Assembly (NCBI RefSeq): GCF_001267885.1
Contig: NZ_CP012382.1
Coordinates: forward strand, 6,435,001 to 6,499,000
Direction of reading: 5' to 3'
Origin: Streptomyces ambofaciens ATCC 23877
GTDB taxonomy: Bacteria; Actinomycetota; Actinomycetes; Streptomycetales; Streptomycetaceae
DNA length: 64,000 bases
A program made the translations under genes and the position numbers. Within the stretch, counting starts at the first letter, position 1, and the number at the start of each line of letters is the position of its first letter. Shown piece by piece: positions 18,831-27,195 of the stretch. Below the pieces are notes generated by a model, which was not told the DNA's origin, ran no database searches, and saw only the letters and a list, made by a program, of their open reading frames with translations.

Positions 18831-20039
18831 TCACTGCCGGTACCCGCCCAGGAAGCGGCCGATCCGGCCGATGGCGGCCTCCAGGTCGTCCGCGTGGGGC
18901 AGGGTGAGGATGCGGAAGTGGTCGGTGCCCGGCCAGTTGAAGCCGGTGCCCTGGACCACCTGGATCTTCTCGCGCAGCAGCAGGTCCAGGACGAACCGCT
19001 CGTCGTCGTGGATCGGGTGCACCTTGGGATCGATGCGCGGGAAGGCGTACAGCGCCCCCTTGGGCTTCACGCAGGAGACGCCCGGGATCTCGTTCAGCTT
19101 CTCCCAGGCGACGTCGCGCTGCTCGCGCAGCCTGCCGCCCGGCGCGGTCAGCTCGCGGATGGACTGCCGGCCGCCGAGCGCGGCCTGGATGGCGTACTGC
19201 GCGGGCGCGTTGGCGCACAGGCGCATGGAGGCCAGCATGGTCAGGCCCTCGAGGTAGTCGCGTGCGTGCTGCCGCGGCCCGGTGACCACCAGCCAGCCGG
19301 AACGGAAGCCCGCCACCCGGTAGGTCTTCGACAGGCCGCAGAAGGTCAGGACGACCAGGTCGGGGGCGAGGGCGGCGGCCGAGTGGTGGACGGCGTCGTC
19401 GTACAGGATCTGGTCGTAGATCTCGTCGGCGAACACCATCAGGCCGTGCCGGCGGGCGAGGTCGAGGATGCCCTCGACGATCTCCTTGGGGTAGACGGCC
19501 CCGGTGGGGTTGTTCGGGTTGATGAGGACGACCGCCTTCGTGCGGTCGGTGATCTTGGACTCCATGTCCGCGAGGTCCGGGTACCACTCCGCCTGTTCGT
19601 CGCACAGGTAGTGCACGGCCTTGCCGCCCGCGAGGGTGGTCACCGCCGTCCAGAGGGGGAAGTCGGGGGCGGGGATCAGTACCTCGTCGCCGTCCTCCAG
19701 CAGGGCCTGGACGGCCATGGAGACGAGCTCGGAGACGCCGTTGCCGAGGAAGACGTCGTCGACGCCGACCTCCAGGCCGAGGGCCTGGTAGCGCTGGGCG
19801 ACGGCCCGGCGGGCGGAGAGGACGCCCCGCGAGTCGGTGTAGCCGTGCGCCTGCGGGAGCATGCGGATCATGTCCTGGACGATCTCCTCCGGCGCCTCGA
19901 AACCGAAGAGCGCGGGGTTGCCGGTGTTCAGGCGCAGCACGCTGTGCCCCGCCTCCTCCAGCGCGTTGGCCTGCTCGATGACCGGGCCGCGGATCTCGTA
20001 ACAGACCTCGCTGAGCTTGTTCGACTGCCGGAACTCCAT
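18831..20039 (-). CDS. PLP-dependent aminotransferase, alanine aminotransferase (AlaA) type
   Basis: 402 residues, fold type I. The PLP lysine lies in LSKTYRVAGFRSGW (about residue 240), the cofactor-phosphate region in NPNNPTGAVYPKE, and the opening EFRQSNKLSEVCYEIRGPV is typical of AlaA-type alanine/glutamate-pyruvate aminotransferases. ATG 20039 has GGAGGGG just upstream. It diverges from an HxlR regulator; the shared 87-bp gap carries two TTGG-N5-CCAA palindromes. Confidence 0.9.
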   Translation of the reverse strand: MEFRQSNKLSEVCYEIRGPVIEQANALEEAGHSVLRLNTGNPALFGFEAPEEIVQDMIRMLPQAHGYTDSRGVLSARRAVAQRYQALGLEVGVDDVFLGNGVSELVSMAVQALLEDGDEVLIPAPDFPLWTAVTTLAGGKAVHYLCDEQAEWYPDLADMESKITDRTKAVVLINPNNPTGAVYPKEIVEGILDLARRHGLMVFADEIYDQILYDDAVHHSAAALAPDLVVLTFCGLSKTYRVAGFRSGWLVVTGPRQHARDYLEGLTMLASMRLCANAPAQYAIQAALGGRQSIRELTAPGGRLREQRDVAWEKLNEIPGVSCVKPKGALYAFPRIDPKVHPIHDDERFVLDLLLREKIQVVQGTGFNWPGTDHFRILTLPHADDLEAAIGRIGRFLGGYRQ

Positions 20040-20070
20040 GCGGCGCTTCCCCTCCGGTGACTGGTGTTGC

Positions 20071-20119
20071 TTGGTTTTACCAAGTAGGAGCTTGGAAAGT
20101 CCAACAACTTGTCTACACT
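20071..20119 (+). promoter_or_regulatory. HxlR regulator promoter with double TTGG-N5-CCAA operator
   Basis: TTGG-TTTTA-CCAA (20071-20083; extended CTTGG...CCAAG) and TTGG-AAAGT-CCAA (20092-20104) have centres 21 bp apart. The second overlaps the -35 TTGGAA (20092-20097), with -10 TACACT at 20114-20119. The start ATG at 20127 is 7 nt after the -10 box, suggesting a leaderless transcript. Confidence 0.65.
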
Positions 20120-20126
20120 GCGTCGC

Positions 20127-20768
20127 ATGCCACCTCGCCGAAGCTACGACCAGTACTGTTCCGCCGCCCGCGCGCTCGACGCCGTCGGCGACCGCTGGAC
20201 CCTGCTGATCGTCCGGGAGCTCCTCGCCGGTCCGCGGCGCTACACCGACCTGCACGCCGACCTGCCCGGCGTCAGCACGGACGTACTCGCCTCGCGGCTC
20301 AGGGAGATGGAGCAGGGCGGGCTGGCGACCCGGCGGCGGCTGCCCCCGCCGGGAGCGGCGTACGTCTACGAACTGACCCCGCGCGGAAGCGGATTGCTGC
20401 CGGTGCTGGAGGCGCTCGGCGCGTGGGGCGCCGGCGAGCTGGGCGAGCGGCGCCCCACGGACGCCGTGCGGGCGCACTGGTTCGCGCTGCCGCTGCGGCG
20501 CGCCCTGCGGGAGGCGGGGGCCGGCGAGGAGGTCGTCGAGGTCGGGCTCGACGAGGGGGAGTTCCACCTGTACGCGGGGACGGACGGACAGGGGCCGGTG
20601 TACGGCGACGGGCCCGCACCCCAAGGGGCCGGTGCCCGGATCGTGTTGGACGCCCTGACCTGCGCGGCCCTCGGCCGCGGTGAGCTGAGCCTGCGGGACG
20701 CGGTGCGGGACGGCCGGGTCGAGGTGACCGGCGAGGGCACGACGGCCAAGGCGCTCCGCGAGGGCTGA
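20127..20768 (+). CDS. HxlR-family regulator with C-terminal sensor-like domain
   Basis: 213 residues from MPPRRSYDQYC. Residues 8-95 are an HxlR winged helix (YCSAARALDAVGDRWTLLIVRELLAGPRRYTDLHADLPGVSTDVLASRLREMEQGGL). The remainder (about 100-213) is an extra alpha/beta domain resembling the SCP2-like tails seen in actinobacterial members, possibly binding a lipophilic ligand. ATG 20127 fits the predicted leaderless start. It probably represses itself and the divergent aminotransferase through the double palindrome. Confidence 0.85.
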   Translation: MPPRRSYDQYCSAARALDAVGDRWTLLIVRELLAGPRRYTDLHADLPGVSTDVLASRLREMEQGGLATRRRLPPPGAAYVYELTPRGSGLLPVLEALGAWGAGELGERRPTDAVRAHWFALPLRRALREAGAGEEVVEVGLDEGEFHLYAGTDGQGPVYGDGPAPQGAGARIVLDALTCAALGRGELSLRDAVRDGRVEVTGEGTTAKALREG

Positions 20769-20773
20769 CACGG

Positions 20774-20804
20774 CGGAAGGCCCGCCCCGGGGGCGGGCCT
20801 TCCG
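20774..20804. terminator. Convergent terminator hairpin
   Basis: Perfect 15-bp arms (20774-20788 and 20790-20804) between the HxlR gene and the convergent gene at 20812. Confidence 0.8.
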
Positions 20805-20811
20805 AAGGCGT

Positions 20812-21615
20812 TCAGGCGGCCGGCGGCACCCGGGACGGCCGGCCCGAGCCGCGGGTCAGCGCGTATCCGCCGACGCCCGCGAGCGCGGCCAGTACGCCCC
20901 CGATCCCGGTCCACACCCACCGGTCGGACCACCAGCCGGAGGACCAGCCGTCCTCGGGCTCGATCGCGGACAGTACGGCGCCGCGGCCGGCGTCCTCCTC
21001 GTCGGCGCCCGGCCCCACGGCGGCGCCCGGCACCAGCGGCTCGGCCAGCGAACCGTCCACCGCCGACGCCCCGCCCATGTCCTTGGAGTCCACCTCGACC
21101 TCGGCACCCACCCGGACGCCGAGGTCGGACGTCGGCAGGTCCACGACCGTCAGCCGGACGTAGTACGTCCCGGGCAGCGGGTCGTTCGCCCACGGCTCCG
21201 ACCAGGCGCGCACGGTGCGCAGCACGCAGGCGAGCTCCACCGAACCGGCGCCCGCCGCCGCCGTACGGGTCTGCGCGCCGTACTGGCAGGCCTGGCGGCG
21301 GCGCAGGCCGTCGTAGACGTCGACCCGCCAGGTCTCGGCGGCGTGCGTCTCGGGCAGGCTCACCGTGGCCCGCACGGTGGGGCGCTGTCCGGCGTCGGCC
21401 GGGAACGACCAGTACAGGTAGTCGCCCGCGGCGCCGTTCGCCGTGGCCGGCCGTCCCTGCTCGATCTCGGTCGCCGTCCGGAAGGAGGTGCCCGCCGTCG
21501 TCGGCGCGCCGCCGTCCTCCGCCGGGCTCGCGGTGGGCGACGCATCGGCCGCCGCGGGGCCGGCGGTGATGCCCAGCAGCAGCACCGCCACCGTCAACGT
21601 CTCTCTGAAACGCAT
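20812..21615 (-). CDS. Secreted, C-terminally anchored hypothetical protein paired with VWA protein
   Basis: 267 residues. N-terminal signal peptide (RFRETLTVAVLLLGITAGPAAADA), an extracellular beta-rich region (about 45-190, with GDYLYWSFPADAGQRPTVRATVSLPE), and a C-terminal transmembrane helix (VWTGIGGVLAALAGVGGYAL) with a short basic tail. Its start overlaps the stop of the VWA gene (TGATG), implying coupling. The 'YWSFPADAGQ...VSLPET' and the VWA partner's 'WYRVDVLPGQ...SVSVG' are the same kind of module, so the two proteins share a domain. Function unknown. Confidence 0.75.
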   Translation of the reverse strand: MRFRETLTVAVLLLGITAGPAAADASPTASPAEDGGAPTTAGTSFRTATEIEQGRPATANGAAGDYLYWSFPADAGQRPTVRATVSLPETHAAETWRVDVYDGLRRRQACQYGAQTRTAAAGAGSVELACVLRTVRAWSEPWANDPLPGTYYVRLTVVDLPTSDLGVRVGAEVEVDSKDMGGASAVDGSLAEPLVPGAAVGPGADEEDAGRGAVLSAIEPEDGWSSGWWSDRWVWTGIGGVLAALAGVGGYALTRGSGRPSRVPPAA

Positions 21616-22889
21616 CAGTTGGTCCTCCAGACCGCGAACCGCCAGCGCGACAGCCAGCCCCACAGCAGGCCGGCGAGGAAGCCGGCGAGCACCAGCACGC
21701 CGAGCAGCCACCAGCCGCGTCCGAGGCCGAAGGAGGCCACGTCGTCGGCGTCGCCCGGTCCTTCCACGACGTCGACGGTCAGCTCCAGCGGCAGCCCGGG
21801 CGTGCTCTTCACGTCCTCGGCGGCGGAGAAGGAGTGGGTGACCTGGAGACACACGGTCTCCGCGGCCGGCTTGTCCGCGTCCGCGTCGTCGCGGTCGGCC
21901 TTCGGATAGCGCAGCCCCGCGGAGATCACGTCCGTACGGCCCTCGCCCGCGGCCTCACCGCGGACGATCTCCCGGCCGTGCACCGTGACCGCCCGCAGCA
22001 GCACGCCGTAGGACGGGTTCACGGCACGGTCGGCGCCCACGCTCACCGAGGCGCGCAACTCCTGCCCGGGCAGCACGTCCACCCGGTACCAGCGCTGCTG
22101 CCCGAACTCCTCGCGGTCGGTGTACAGACCCGACTCCAGCGTCGGCGCCTTCGTGCAGACGTCGGCGCCCTCGGTGGCGACCGGCGTCACCACCGGGTCG
22201 GCCGCGCGGTCCACCAACTGGTTCACGCGATCGGTGAGTTCGTCGGTGTGCTCGATGGAGGTGTACGTCCCGCCGGTCGCCTCGGCGATGCAGCTGAGCT
22301 GCTGCCGCATCGTGGCGTTGGGGACCAGGCCCAGCGTGTCGATGGTCAGCCCGATGCCCTTGGCGGCGATCTCGCGGGCCACCTCGCACGGGTCGAGCGG
22401 GGCGCAGGTGTCCTCGCCGTCGCTGATCAGCACGATGCGCTTGGAACCGTCACCGCCGTCGAGGTCGTCGGCCGCCGCCAGCAGCGCGGGACCGATCGGC
22501 GTCCAGCCGGTGGGCGCCAGCGTGGCCACCGCCGTCTTGGCCTCGGTACGGTCCAGCGGTCCGACCGGGTAGAGCCGCGCGGTGTCCTTGCAGCCGGTCC
22601 TGCGGTCGTCGCCCCGATAGTCGGCGCCCAGGGTCCGGATGCCCAACCGGACCTCCTCGGGCGTCGCGTCGAGCACCTCGTTGAACGCCTGCTTCGCCGC
22701 GGCCATCCGCGTGCCGCCGTCGATGTCCCGCGTCCGCATCGAACCGCTGACGTCGAGCACCAGGTCGACCTTCGGCGCGTCCTCGCCGGCGGGTTCACCG
22801 GCGGCCGCCCCGGCCGGGAGGGCGATCCCGGCCGCCAGCGCGGCGACCAGGGCACAGGCACCCGCCGCCAGCCGTGTTCTTGTGATCAT
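21615..22889 (-). CDS. VWA-domain secreted membrane-anchored protein
   Basis: 424 residues. Signal peptide, then a von Willebrand A domain with the MIDAS motif DVSGSMRTRD (about residue 46) and ISDGEDTCAPLDPCEVA, giving a metal-dependent adhesion-type site facing outwards. A beta-rich domain (about 240-380) follows, then a C-terminal TM helix (WWLLGVLVLAGFLAGLLWGW) and a basic tail. It is first in a two-gene unit. The ATG follows the -10 box TAAGAT by 6 nt and lacks an SD, so the mRNA is probably leaderless. Confidence 0.85.
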   Translation of the reverse strand: MITRTRLAAGACALVAALAAGIALPAGAAAGEPAGEDAPKVDLVLDVSGSMRTRDIDGGTRMAAAKQAFNEVLDATPEEVRLGIRTLGADYRGDDRRTGCKDTARLYPVGPLDRTEAKTAVATLAPTGWTPIGPALLAAADDLDGGDGSKRIVLISDGEDTCAPLDPCEVAREIAAKGIGLTIDTLGLVPNATMRQQLSCIAEATGGTYTSIEHTDELTDRVNQLVDRAADPVVTPVATEGADVCTKAPTLESGLYTDREEFGQQRWYRVDVLPGQELRASVSVGADRAVNPSYGVLLRAVTVHGREIVRGEAAGEGRTDVISAGLRYPKADRDDADADKPAAETVCLQVTHSFSAAEDVKSTPGLPLELTVDVVEGPGDADDVASFGLGRGWWLLGVLVLAGFLAGLLWGWLSRWRFAVWRTN

Positions 22890-22895
22890 CGGCGG

Positions 22896-22925
22896 ATCTT
22901 ATTGATCAATGGTCTCGGGCTCCAA
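22896..22925 (-). promoter_or_regulatory. Leaderless promoter of the VWA pair with ATTGATCAAT palindrome
   Basis: Minus-strand TTGGAG (22925-22920), 18 bp, TAAGAT (22901-22896), then 6 nt to the ATG at 22889. The perfect palindrome ATTGATCAAT (22901-22910) sits in the spacer next to the -10 box. Confidence 0.55.
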
Positions 22926-22951
22926 AACGAGACCGCGCGTACGTCCCGGCT

Positions 22952-24451
22952 TCACTTCCAGTGCAGCGGATTGGGCAGCCGCGCCCACTGGTCCCCGCTG
23001 CCGCCGGGCGAAGTGCGCATCAGCGTCAGCGCCTTGACCGGCAGCGGTGCCTCGCACAGGGCCACGACGTCCGGCGTACGGGGCAGTTCGCGCACGGCCG
23101 CCCCCAGGGCGTCCCGCAACGCCGCACCCGAGCCCGCGACCGACGCCAGCGCGCCCCCCACCAGCGACCCGAACAACTTGCGGCGCAGGGCGTCCGGGTC
23201 GTCCGTGAGCATGCGGGAGGGCAGTTCGGGTGTCCGGACGCCGTGGCGGGCCAGGCGGGCCGGCGAGACCCGGATGTCGGCCAGGTCGCGGTAGACCAGG
23301 CGCAGCGGTTCGCCCGTCGCGGACAGCACCGCGAGGAGGTTCTGGCCGTGCGCCTCCAGAGCCACACCCAGCTCCAGCGCGCGCAGGCCCACGACGAGCG
23401 CGAGACGGGCCAGGGCGGCCGTCCACCGCGGCGAGCGGGGCAGTCCGGTGGTCGCCAGCGCCGCCACCGGGACGACGTGCTCACCCGCGGCCGCGTGGTC
23501 CCGCGGCGACTCGCGCAGTACGGCGGCCAGGTCGGGGGAGTGGGCGGTGGCCGCGCCCAGTGTGCGGGTCACGTGGAGCAGGCCGTCCATGCGCGCCGCC
23601 AGCTCCTCACCGAACGACGACAGGGTCGCCGACGCGGCGACGGAGGCGACCGAGATGTCCCGCACCGAGGACGTCAGCCGGGCGCTCAGCGCGGTCTTGA
23701 CGTGCGGTCCGCCGGGCACGGCGAGCGTACGCAGGGACATGAGCGGATGCGCGGCGAGCCGTCCCTCGCACGGGCGCCGCAGCACGTGCGCGGCCTGCCA
23801 CGGGTGCACCGGCAGCAAGAGCCGCGAGCCGTCCCGCAGCTCCCGCGGCCACGCCCCCGTCACCAGGCATCCCGTCGCCGGTACCGGCACCAGGCCGAGC
23901 CCCACCACGGGCCCGTGCTCGGGCCCGTACGCCAGCTGCTCGGCCACCGAGAAGCCGGGCCGGGAACGGCAGTTGGGGTGGTAGGGATGCCCGTCCACCA
24001 CCCGCTGCTCCCAGGCCCAGTCGCTCCGGGGCCACTCGTCCGGGTGATCCTCCCGGCCCGCGTACGACAGCGCCAGCGACGCGGCACTGTGCCCGAGTTC
24101 GGCGGCGAACCCCGCGGCGTGCGGTACGCCGAGCTCGGTCATCAGCCGCGCCGGATCGTCGTACGCGACCCCGTCCAGCCGCACGACGCGTACGTACGGG
24201 CCCGTGCGGTACGGATCCGCCGCCGGGCCGGTCAGCCGTCGGCCGTCCCGAAGGCGCAGGACGAGTTCCTCCCCGGCCGGCTCCCGGTCCGCGATCCACG
24301 GCATCGGCTCGTGGGCGAACGCACGCCAGAGCCGGGAGAGCACCGCCGCGCGGGCGCCGGGCAGCTCGGCCGCGAACCGGGCCACGAGATCGGGGCGGAC
24401 GGACGCCAGCTCGTCGGCGACCTCGGCCTCGGCGACGGGGGGACGGTGCAC
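22952..24451 (-). CDS. NIS siderophore synthetase, IucA/IucC family (first of divergent pair)
   Basis: 499 residues, GTG start with GAGGAG upstream. Family landmarks: nucleotide-loop GHPYHPNCRSRPGF (about residue 160; the usual Lys is Arg here), PVHPWQ, the KTALSARLTSSVR segment, EAHGQNLL, YRDLADIR and the C-terminal FhuF-like end PVKALTLMR. Such enzymes join a carboxylate (often citrate) to an amine or alcohol using ATP. It faces a second NIS synthetase across 95 bp. No DmdR-type iron box was seen between them, and no hydroxylase, decarboxylase or exporter lies adjacent. Confidence 0.88.
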   Translation of the reverse strand: MHRPPVAEAEVADELASVRPDLVARFAAELPGARAAVLSRLWRAFAHEPMPWIADREPAGEELVLRLRDGRRLTGPAADPYRTGPYVRVVRLDGVAYDDPARLMTELGVPHAAGFAAELGHSAASLALSYAGREDHPDEWPRSDWAWEQRVVDGHPYHPNCRSRPGFSVAEQLAYGPEHGPVVGLGLVPVPATGCLVTGAWPRELRDGSRLLLPVHPWQAAHVLRRPCEGRLAAHPLMSLRTLAVPGGPHVKTALSARLTSSVRDISVASVAASATLSSFGEELAARMDGLLHVTRTLGAATAHSPDLAAVLRESPRDHAAAGEHVVPVAALATTGLPRSPRWTAALARLALVVGLRALELGVALEAHGQNLLAVLSATGEPLRLVYRDLADIRVSPARLARHGVRTPELPSRMLTDDPDALRRKLFGSLVGGALASVAGSGAALRDALGAAVRELPRTPDVVALCEAPLPVKALTLMRTSPGGSGDQWARLPNPLHWK

Positions 24452-24546
24452 GGGCGGACTCCTCGGGTAGGGACGGGACGGCACGGCTCGGGAACGACGA
24501 CAGACATACTGATCGTCTCCGCCCTCTGACAGACCGTAGGGAACGA

Positions 24547-26082
24547 GTGGAACGCGTGGATTTCCTGCCCCCGCCCGCCGGCGCCGACGCCGCACTCCGG
24601 GACGACGTCGCCGAACGCGCCGACGCCTACGCCGCGGTACCGCTGCTGAACTGTCTGCTGCGCGAAGTGGCCGAACCGCTTCCGGACACCGGCGCCCGGC
24701 CGGTGTACCGGCTCCCCGGCGGCAGACTGCTGCGGGTGCGCGCGGGCCGGCGGCCCGCCGAGCCGGAGGTGTACGCGGCGGGCGGATGGCATCGCGCCGG
24801 CCACACCGAACTGGTGAAACTCGTCGCGGAGGAACTGCGCCGGCACACCGGGCTGCCCAACCACGAACTGCCCACCGAGATGACCGACAGCCGCGACGCG
24901 GTGGCGGCGCTGCTGACGGCCCGTGCGCGGGCGACCCCGCCGGACGACCCGTACGTCCGCTCCGAGCAGTCCCTGCTCACCGGTCACACCCACCACCCCG
25001 CCCCCAAGGCGCGCGGCGGCGGCCCGCACGCCGACTGGCTCCCGTACGCGCCCGAGACGCACGCCCGCTTCCCGCTGGCGCTGCTGGCCGTGCGCGAGGA
25101 CACGGTCGTCGACGAGGGCGACACCACCGCCCTGGACGCCCTCGGCGAAGCCCCGCCCGGCTACCGGATGCTGCCCGCCCACCCCTGGCAGCTCCGGCTG
25201 GCCTCGGCCGCCCTGGCCCCGGCCTTCGCCGACGGGCGGATCGTCCGGCTCGGCACCACCGGCTTCCCCGTCTGGCCGACGGCCGCGGTCCGCACGGTGT
25301 ACGCCCCCGAGTACCTTCCGGGGCGCGACCTGTTCCTCAAGTTCAGCCTCGACGTCCGCATCACCAACGACATCCGGCGCCTGTGGCGTCACGACCTGCT
25401 GAGGCTGCGCCGCACCGACACGGCGGTCAGCGAGGCCTTCGACGTCATCGGCCCCCCGGCGGCCTGGCTCGCCGACCGCGGGCACCGCACCACGGACTTC
25501 GCCTTCGAGGAACTGGCCGTCGTCGTGCGCGACGGACTGCGCGGCCGCGTCCTGCCCGGCGCGACCCCGCTGCTCGCCGCCGCGCTGGTCGAAGGCTTCC
25601 CGGGCAACCCGCTGGAGCGCACCGCGGACCCGGCGGCCTGGTGGGAGGCGTACCTGGCCGCCGTCGTCCCGCCCGTGCTGACCGCCTTCGCCGACGACGG
25701 GGTGGTCCTGGAGGCACACCTGCAGAACACACTGGTCGCGGTGGACGCGGCCGGGACACCGGCGCAGGCCCTGTTCCGGGACGCCGAGGGCGTGAAGCTG
25801 CTGCCGGAGACCTCCCGGGCGGCCGGCTGGGAACGGCTGGTCTACTGCCTGGTCGTCAACCACCTCTGCGAGATCGCCGGTGCCCTGGCCGAGCACCACC
25901 CGGGCCTCGACCCCTGGCCCGCCGCGCGCCGCGCCCTGGCCCGGCACGACCTGCCCGAGATCCCCGCCCTCCTCGCCTCGCCCACCCTCCCCGGCAAGAC
26001 CAACCTCCTGCTCCGCTGGACGGGCGCGGACGGCGCCGACGCCCGCTACCGGCCGCTGCCCAATCCACTGCGGGAGCCGTGA
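24547..26082 (+). CDS. NIS siderophore synthetase, IucA/IucC family (second of divergent pair)
   Basis: 511 residues, GTG start (a GTG 9 bp later is equally possible). Landmarks are more canonical than in its partner: EQSLLTGHTHHPAPKAR, ARFPLALLAVRE, MLPAHPWQ, FLKFSLDVRITNDIRR, EAHLQNTL, FRDAEGVKLL and PGKTNLLLRW. The pair probably makes a carboxylate-type siderophore or an analogous condensed metabolite in two steps. Order of action and substrates cannot be told. Confidence 0.9.
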   Translation: MERVDFLPPPAGADAALRDDVAERADAYAAVPLLNCLLREVAEPLPDTGARPVYRLPGGRLLRVRAGRRPAEPEVYAAGGWHRAGHTELVKLVAEELRRHTGLPNHELPTEMTDSRDAVAALLTARARATPPDDPYVRSEQSLLTGHTHHPAPKARGGGPHADWLPYAPETHARFPLALLAVREDTVVDEGDTTALDALGEAPPGYRMLPAHPWQLRLASAALAPAFADGRIVRLGTTGFPVWPTAAVRTVYAPEYLPGRDLFLKFSLDVRITNDIRRLWRHDLLRLRRTDTAVSEAFDVIGPPAAWLADRGHRTTDFAFEELAVVVRDGLRGRVLPGATPLLAAALVEGFPGNPLERTADPAAWWEAYLAAVVPPVLTAFADDGVVLEAHLQNTLVAVDAAGTPAQALFRDAEGVKLLPETSRAAGWERLVYCLVVNHLCEIAGALAEHHPGLDPWPAARRALARHDLPEIPALLASPTLPGKTNLLLRWTGADGADARYRPLPNPLREP

Positions 26083-26212
26083 GGGTCCGCGCCCCCGGCC
26101 GCGCCTCGGGGACCGCTCGTCGGTCTGTCACGCTTGGTCACTATGCTCAGGTGATGCCGGAGACCAGGGGCAGGAAGTGCGCAGATCCGGACGGGCCGAC
26201 GTGGGAGACGGG

Positions 26213-27127
26213 ATGCTGAGGAGTGTCAGCGCGACACGCTATGTCACGCCCCTGCACTCGGGCGGCTCCGTCCCCGGTGTCGTCGAGGCGGACGACCTGG
26301 GGACCTACGTCGTCAAGTTCACCGGTTCCGCACAGGGCCGCAAGGCGCTGGTGGCCGAGGTGATCGTCGGGGAGCTGGCCCGTGAGCTGGGGCTTCGGGT
26401 GCCCGAGCTGGTCCTCGCCCACTTCGACCCCGGGATCGCCGCCGACGAGCCGCACCAGGAGGTGCGGGACCTGCTGGACGCGAGCGCGGGGCTCAACCTC
26501 GGCATGGACTACCTGTCGGGCGGCGCCGACCTGACGCCGGAGCTGGCGCAGGACTTCTCCGTCGGCTCCGGGGAAGCCGGCCGCGTCGTCTGGCTGGACG
26601 CCCTCACCGTGAACGTCGACCGGACCGTGCACAGCTCCAACCTCATGGTCTGGCCCACCCTCGGCGTCGCGCCCGCGCGCCTGTGGCTCATCGACCACGG
26701 CGCGGCCCTGGTCTTCCACCACCGCTGGGACGCCTCCGCGCCGGAGAAGGCCTACGACTTCCGCCACCACGCCCTGGGCCGGTACGCGCCGGACGTCCGG
26801 TCGGCCGACGCCGAGCTGGCGCCGAAGGTGACGGAGGAACTGCTGCGCGAGGTGGTGGCGCGGGTGCCGGACGACTGGCTGACCTGCGAGGCCGGCTTCG
26901 ACACCCCGGGGGAGGTCAGGGACGCCTACGTGGGCTACCTGTCCGCGCGGGTGCGCGCCTCGCGCGACTGGCTGCCCACCGACTTCCCGTCCCGCGAGGA
27001 GCTCGCCGCCGAGAACGCCGCCCGCGCGGCCCGTACGCGGCGCGGGCGCCCCGACTGGCTCAAGCGCGTCCCCGACCTGCACGGCAAGCCCTCCGCCGCG
27101 CCGGACTGGTCCCGGCACCTGTCCTGA
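26213..27127 (+). CDS. HipA-like kinase domain protein (orphan)
   Basis: 304 residues. The HipA-like fold is recognised by the opening RYVTPLHSGGSVPGVVEADDLGTYVVKFTGSAQGRKALVAEVIVGELARELGLRVPE, the catalytic-type segment LDALTVNVDRTVHSSNLMVW (replacing HxDxxxxN of HipA with NVDRTVHSSN), and LIDHGAALVFHH as the metal-binding DFD/DHG counterpart. No HipB-like antitoxin is adjacent, so this belongs to the stand-alone actinobacterial HipA-like group of unknown substrate. The gene runs into a perfect terminator shared with aceB. Confidence 0.78.
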   Translation: MLRSVSATRYVTPLHSGGSVPGVVEADDLGTYVVKFTGSAQGRKALVAEVIVGELARELGLRVPELVLAHFDPGIAADEPHQEVRDLLDASAGLNLGMDYLSGGADLTPELAQDFSVGSGEAGRVVWLDALTVNVDRTVHSSNLMVWPTLGVAPARLWLIDHGAALVFHHRWDASAPEKAYDFRHHALGRYAPDVRSADAELAPKVTEELLREVVARVPDDWLTCEAGFDTPGEVRDAYVGYLSARVRASRDWLPTDFPSREELAAENAARAARTRRGRPDWLKRVPDLHGKPSAAPDWSRHLS

Positions 27128-27129
27128 AC

Positions 27130-27177
27130 ACAGGCCCGCGCCCCCGGTGCCGTGCGGTACCGGGGGCGCGGGCCTGT
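27130..27177. terminator. Perfect 19-bp convergent terminator
   Basis: Arms 27130-27148 and 27159-27177 are exactly complementary, with a 10-nt loop, centred between the stop codons of the HipA-like gene (27127) and aceB (27196). Confidence 0.9.
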
Positions 27178-27195
27178 CCGTGAGCGGCGCCGGCG

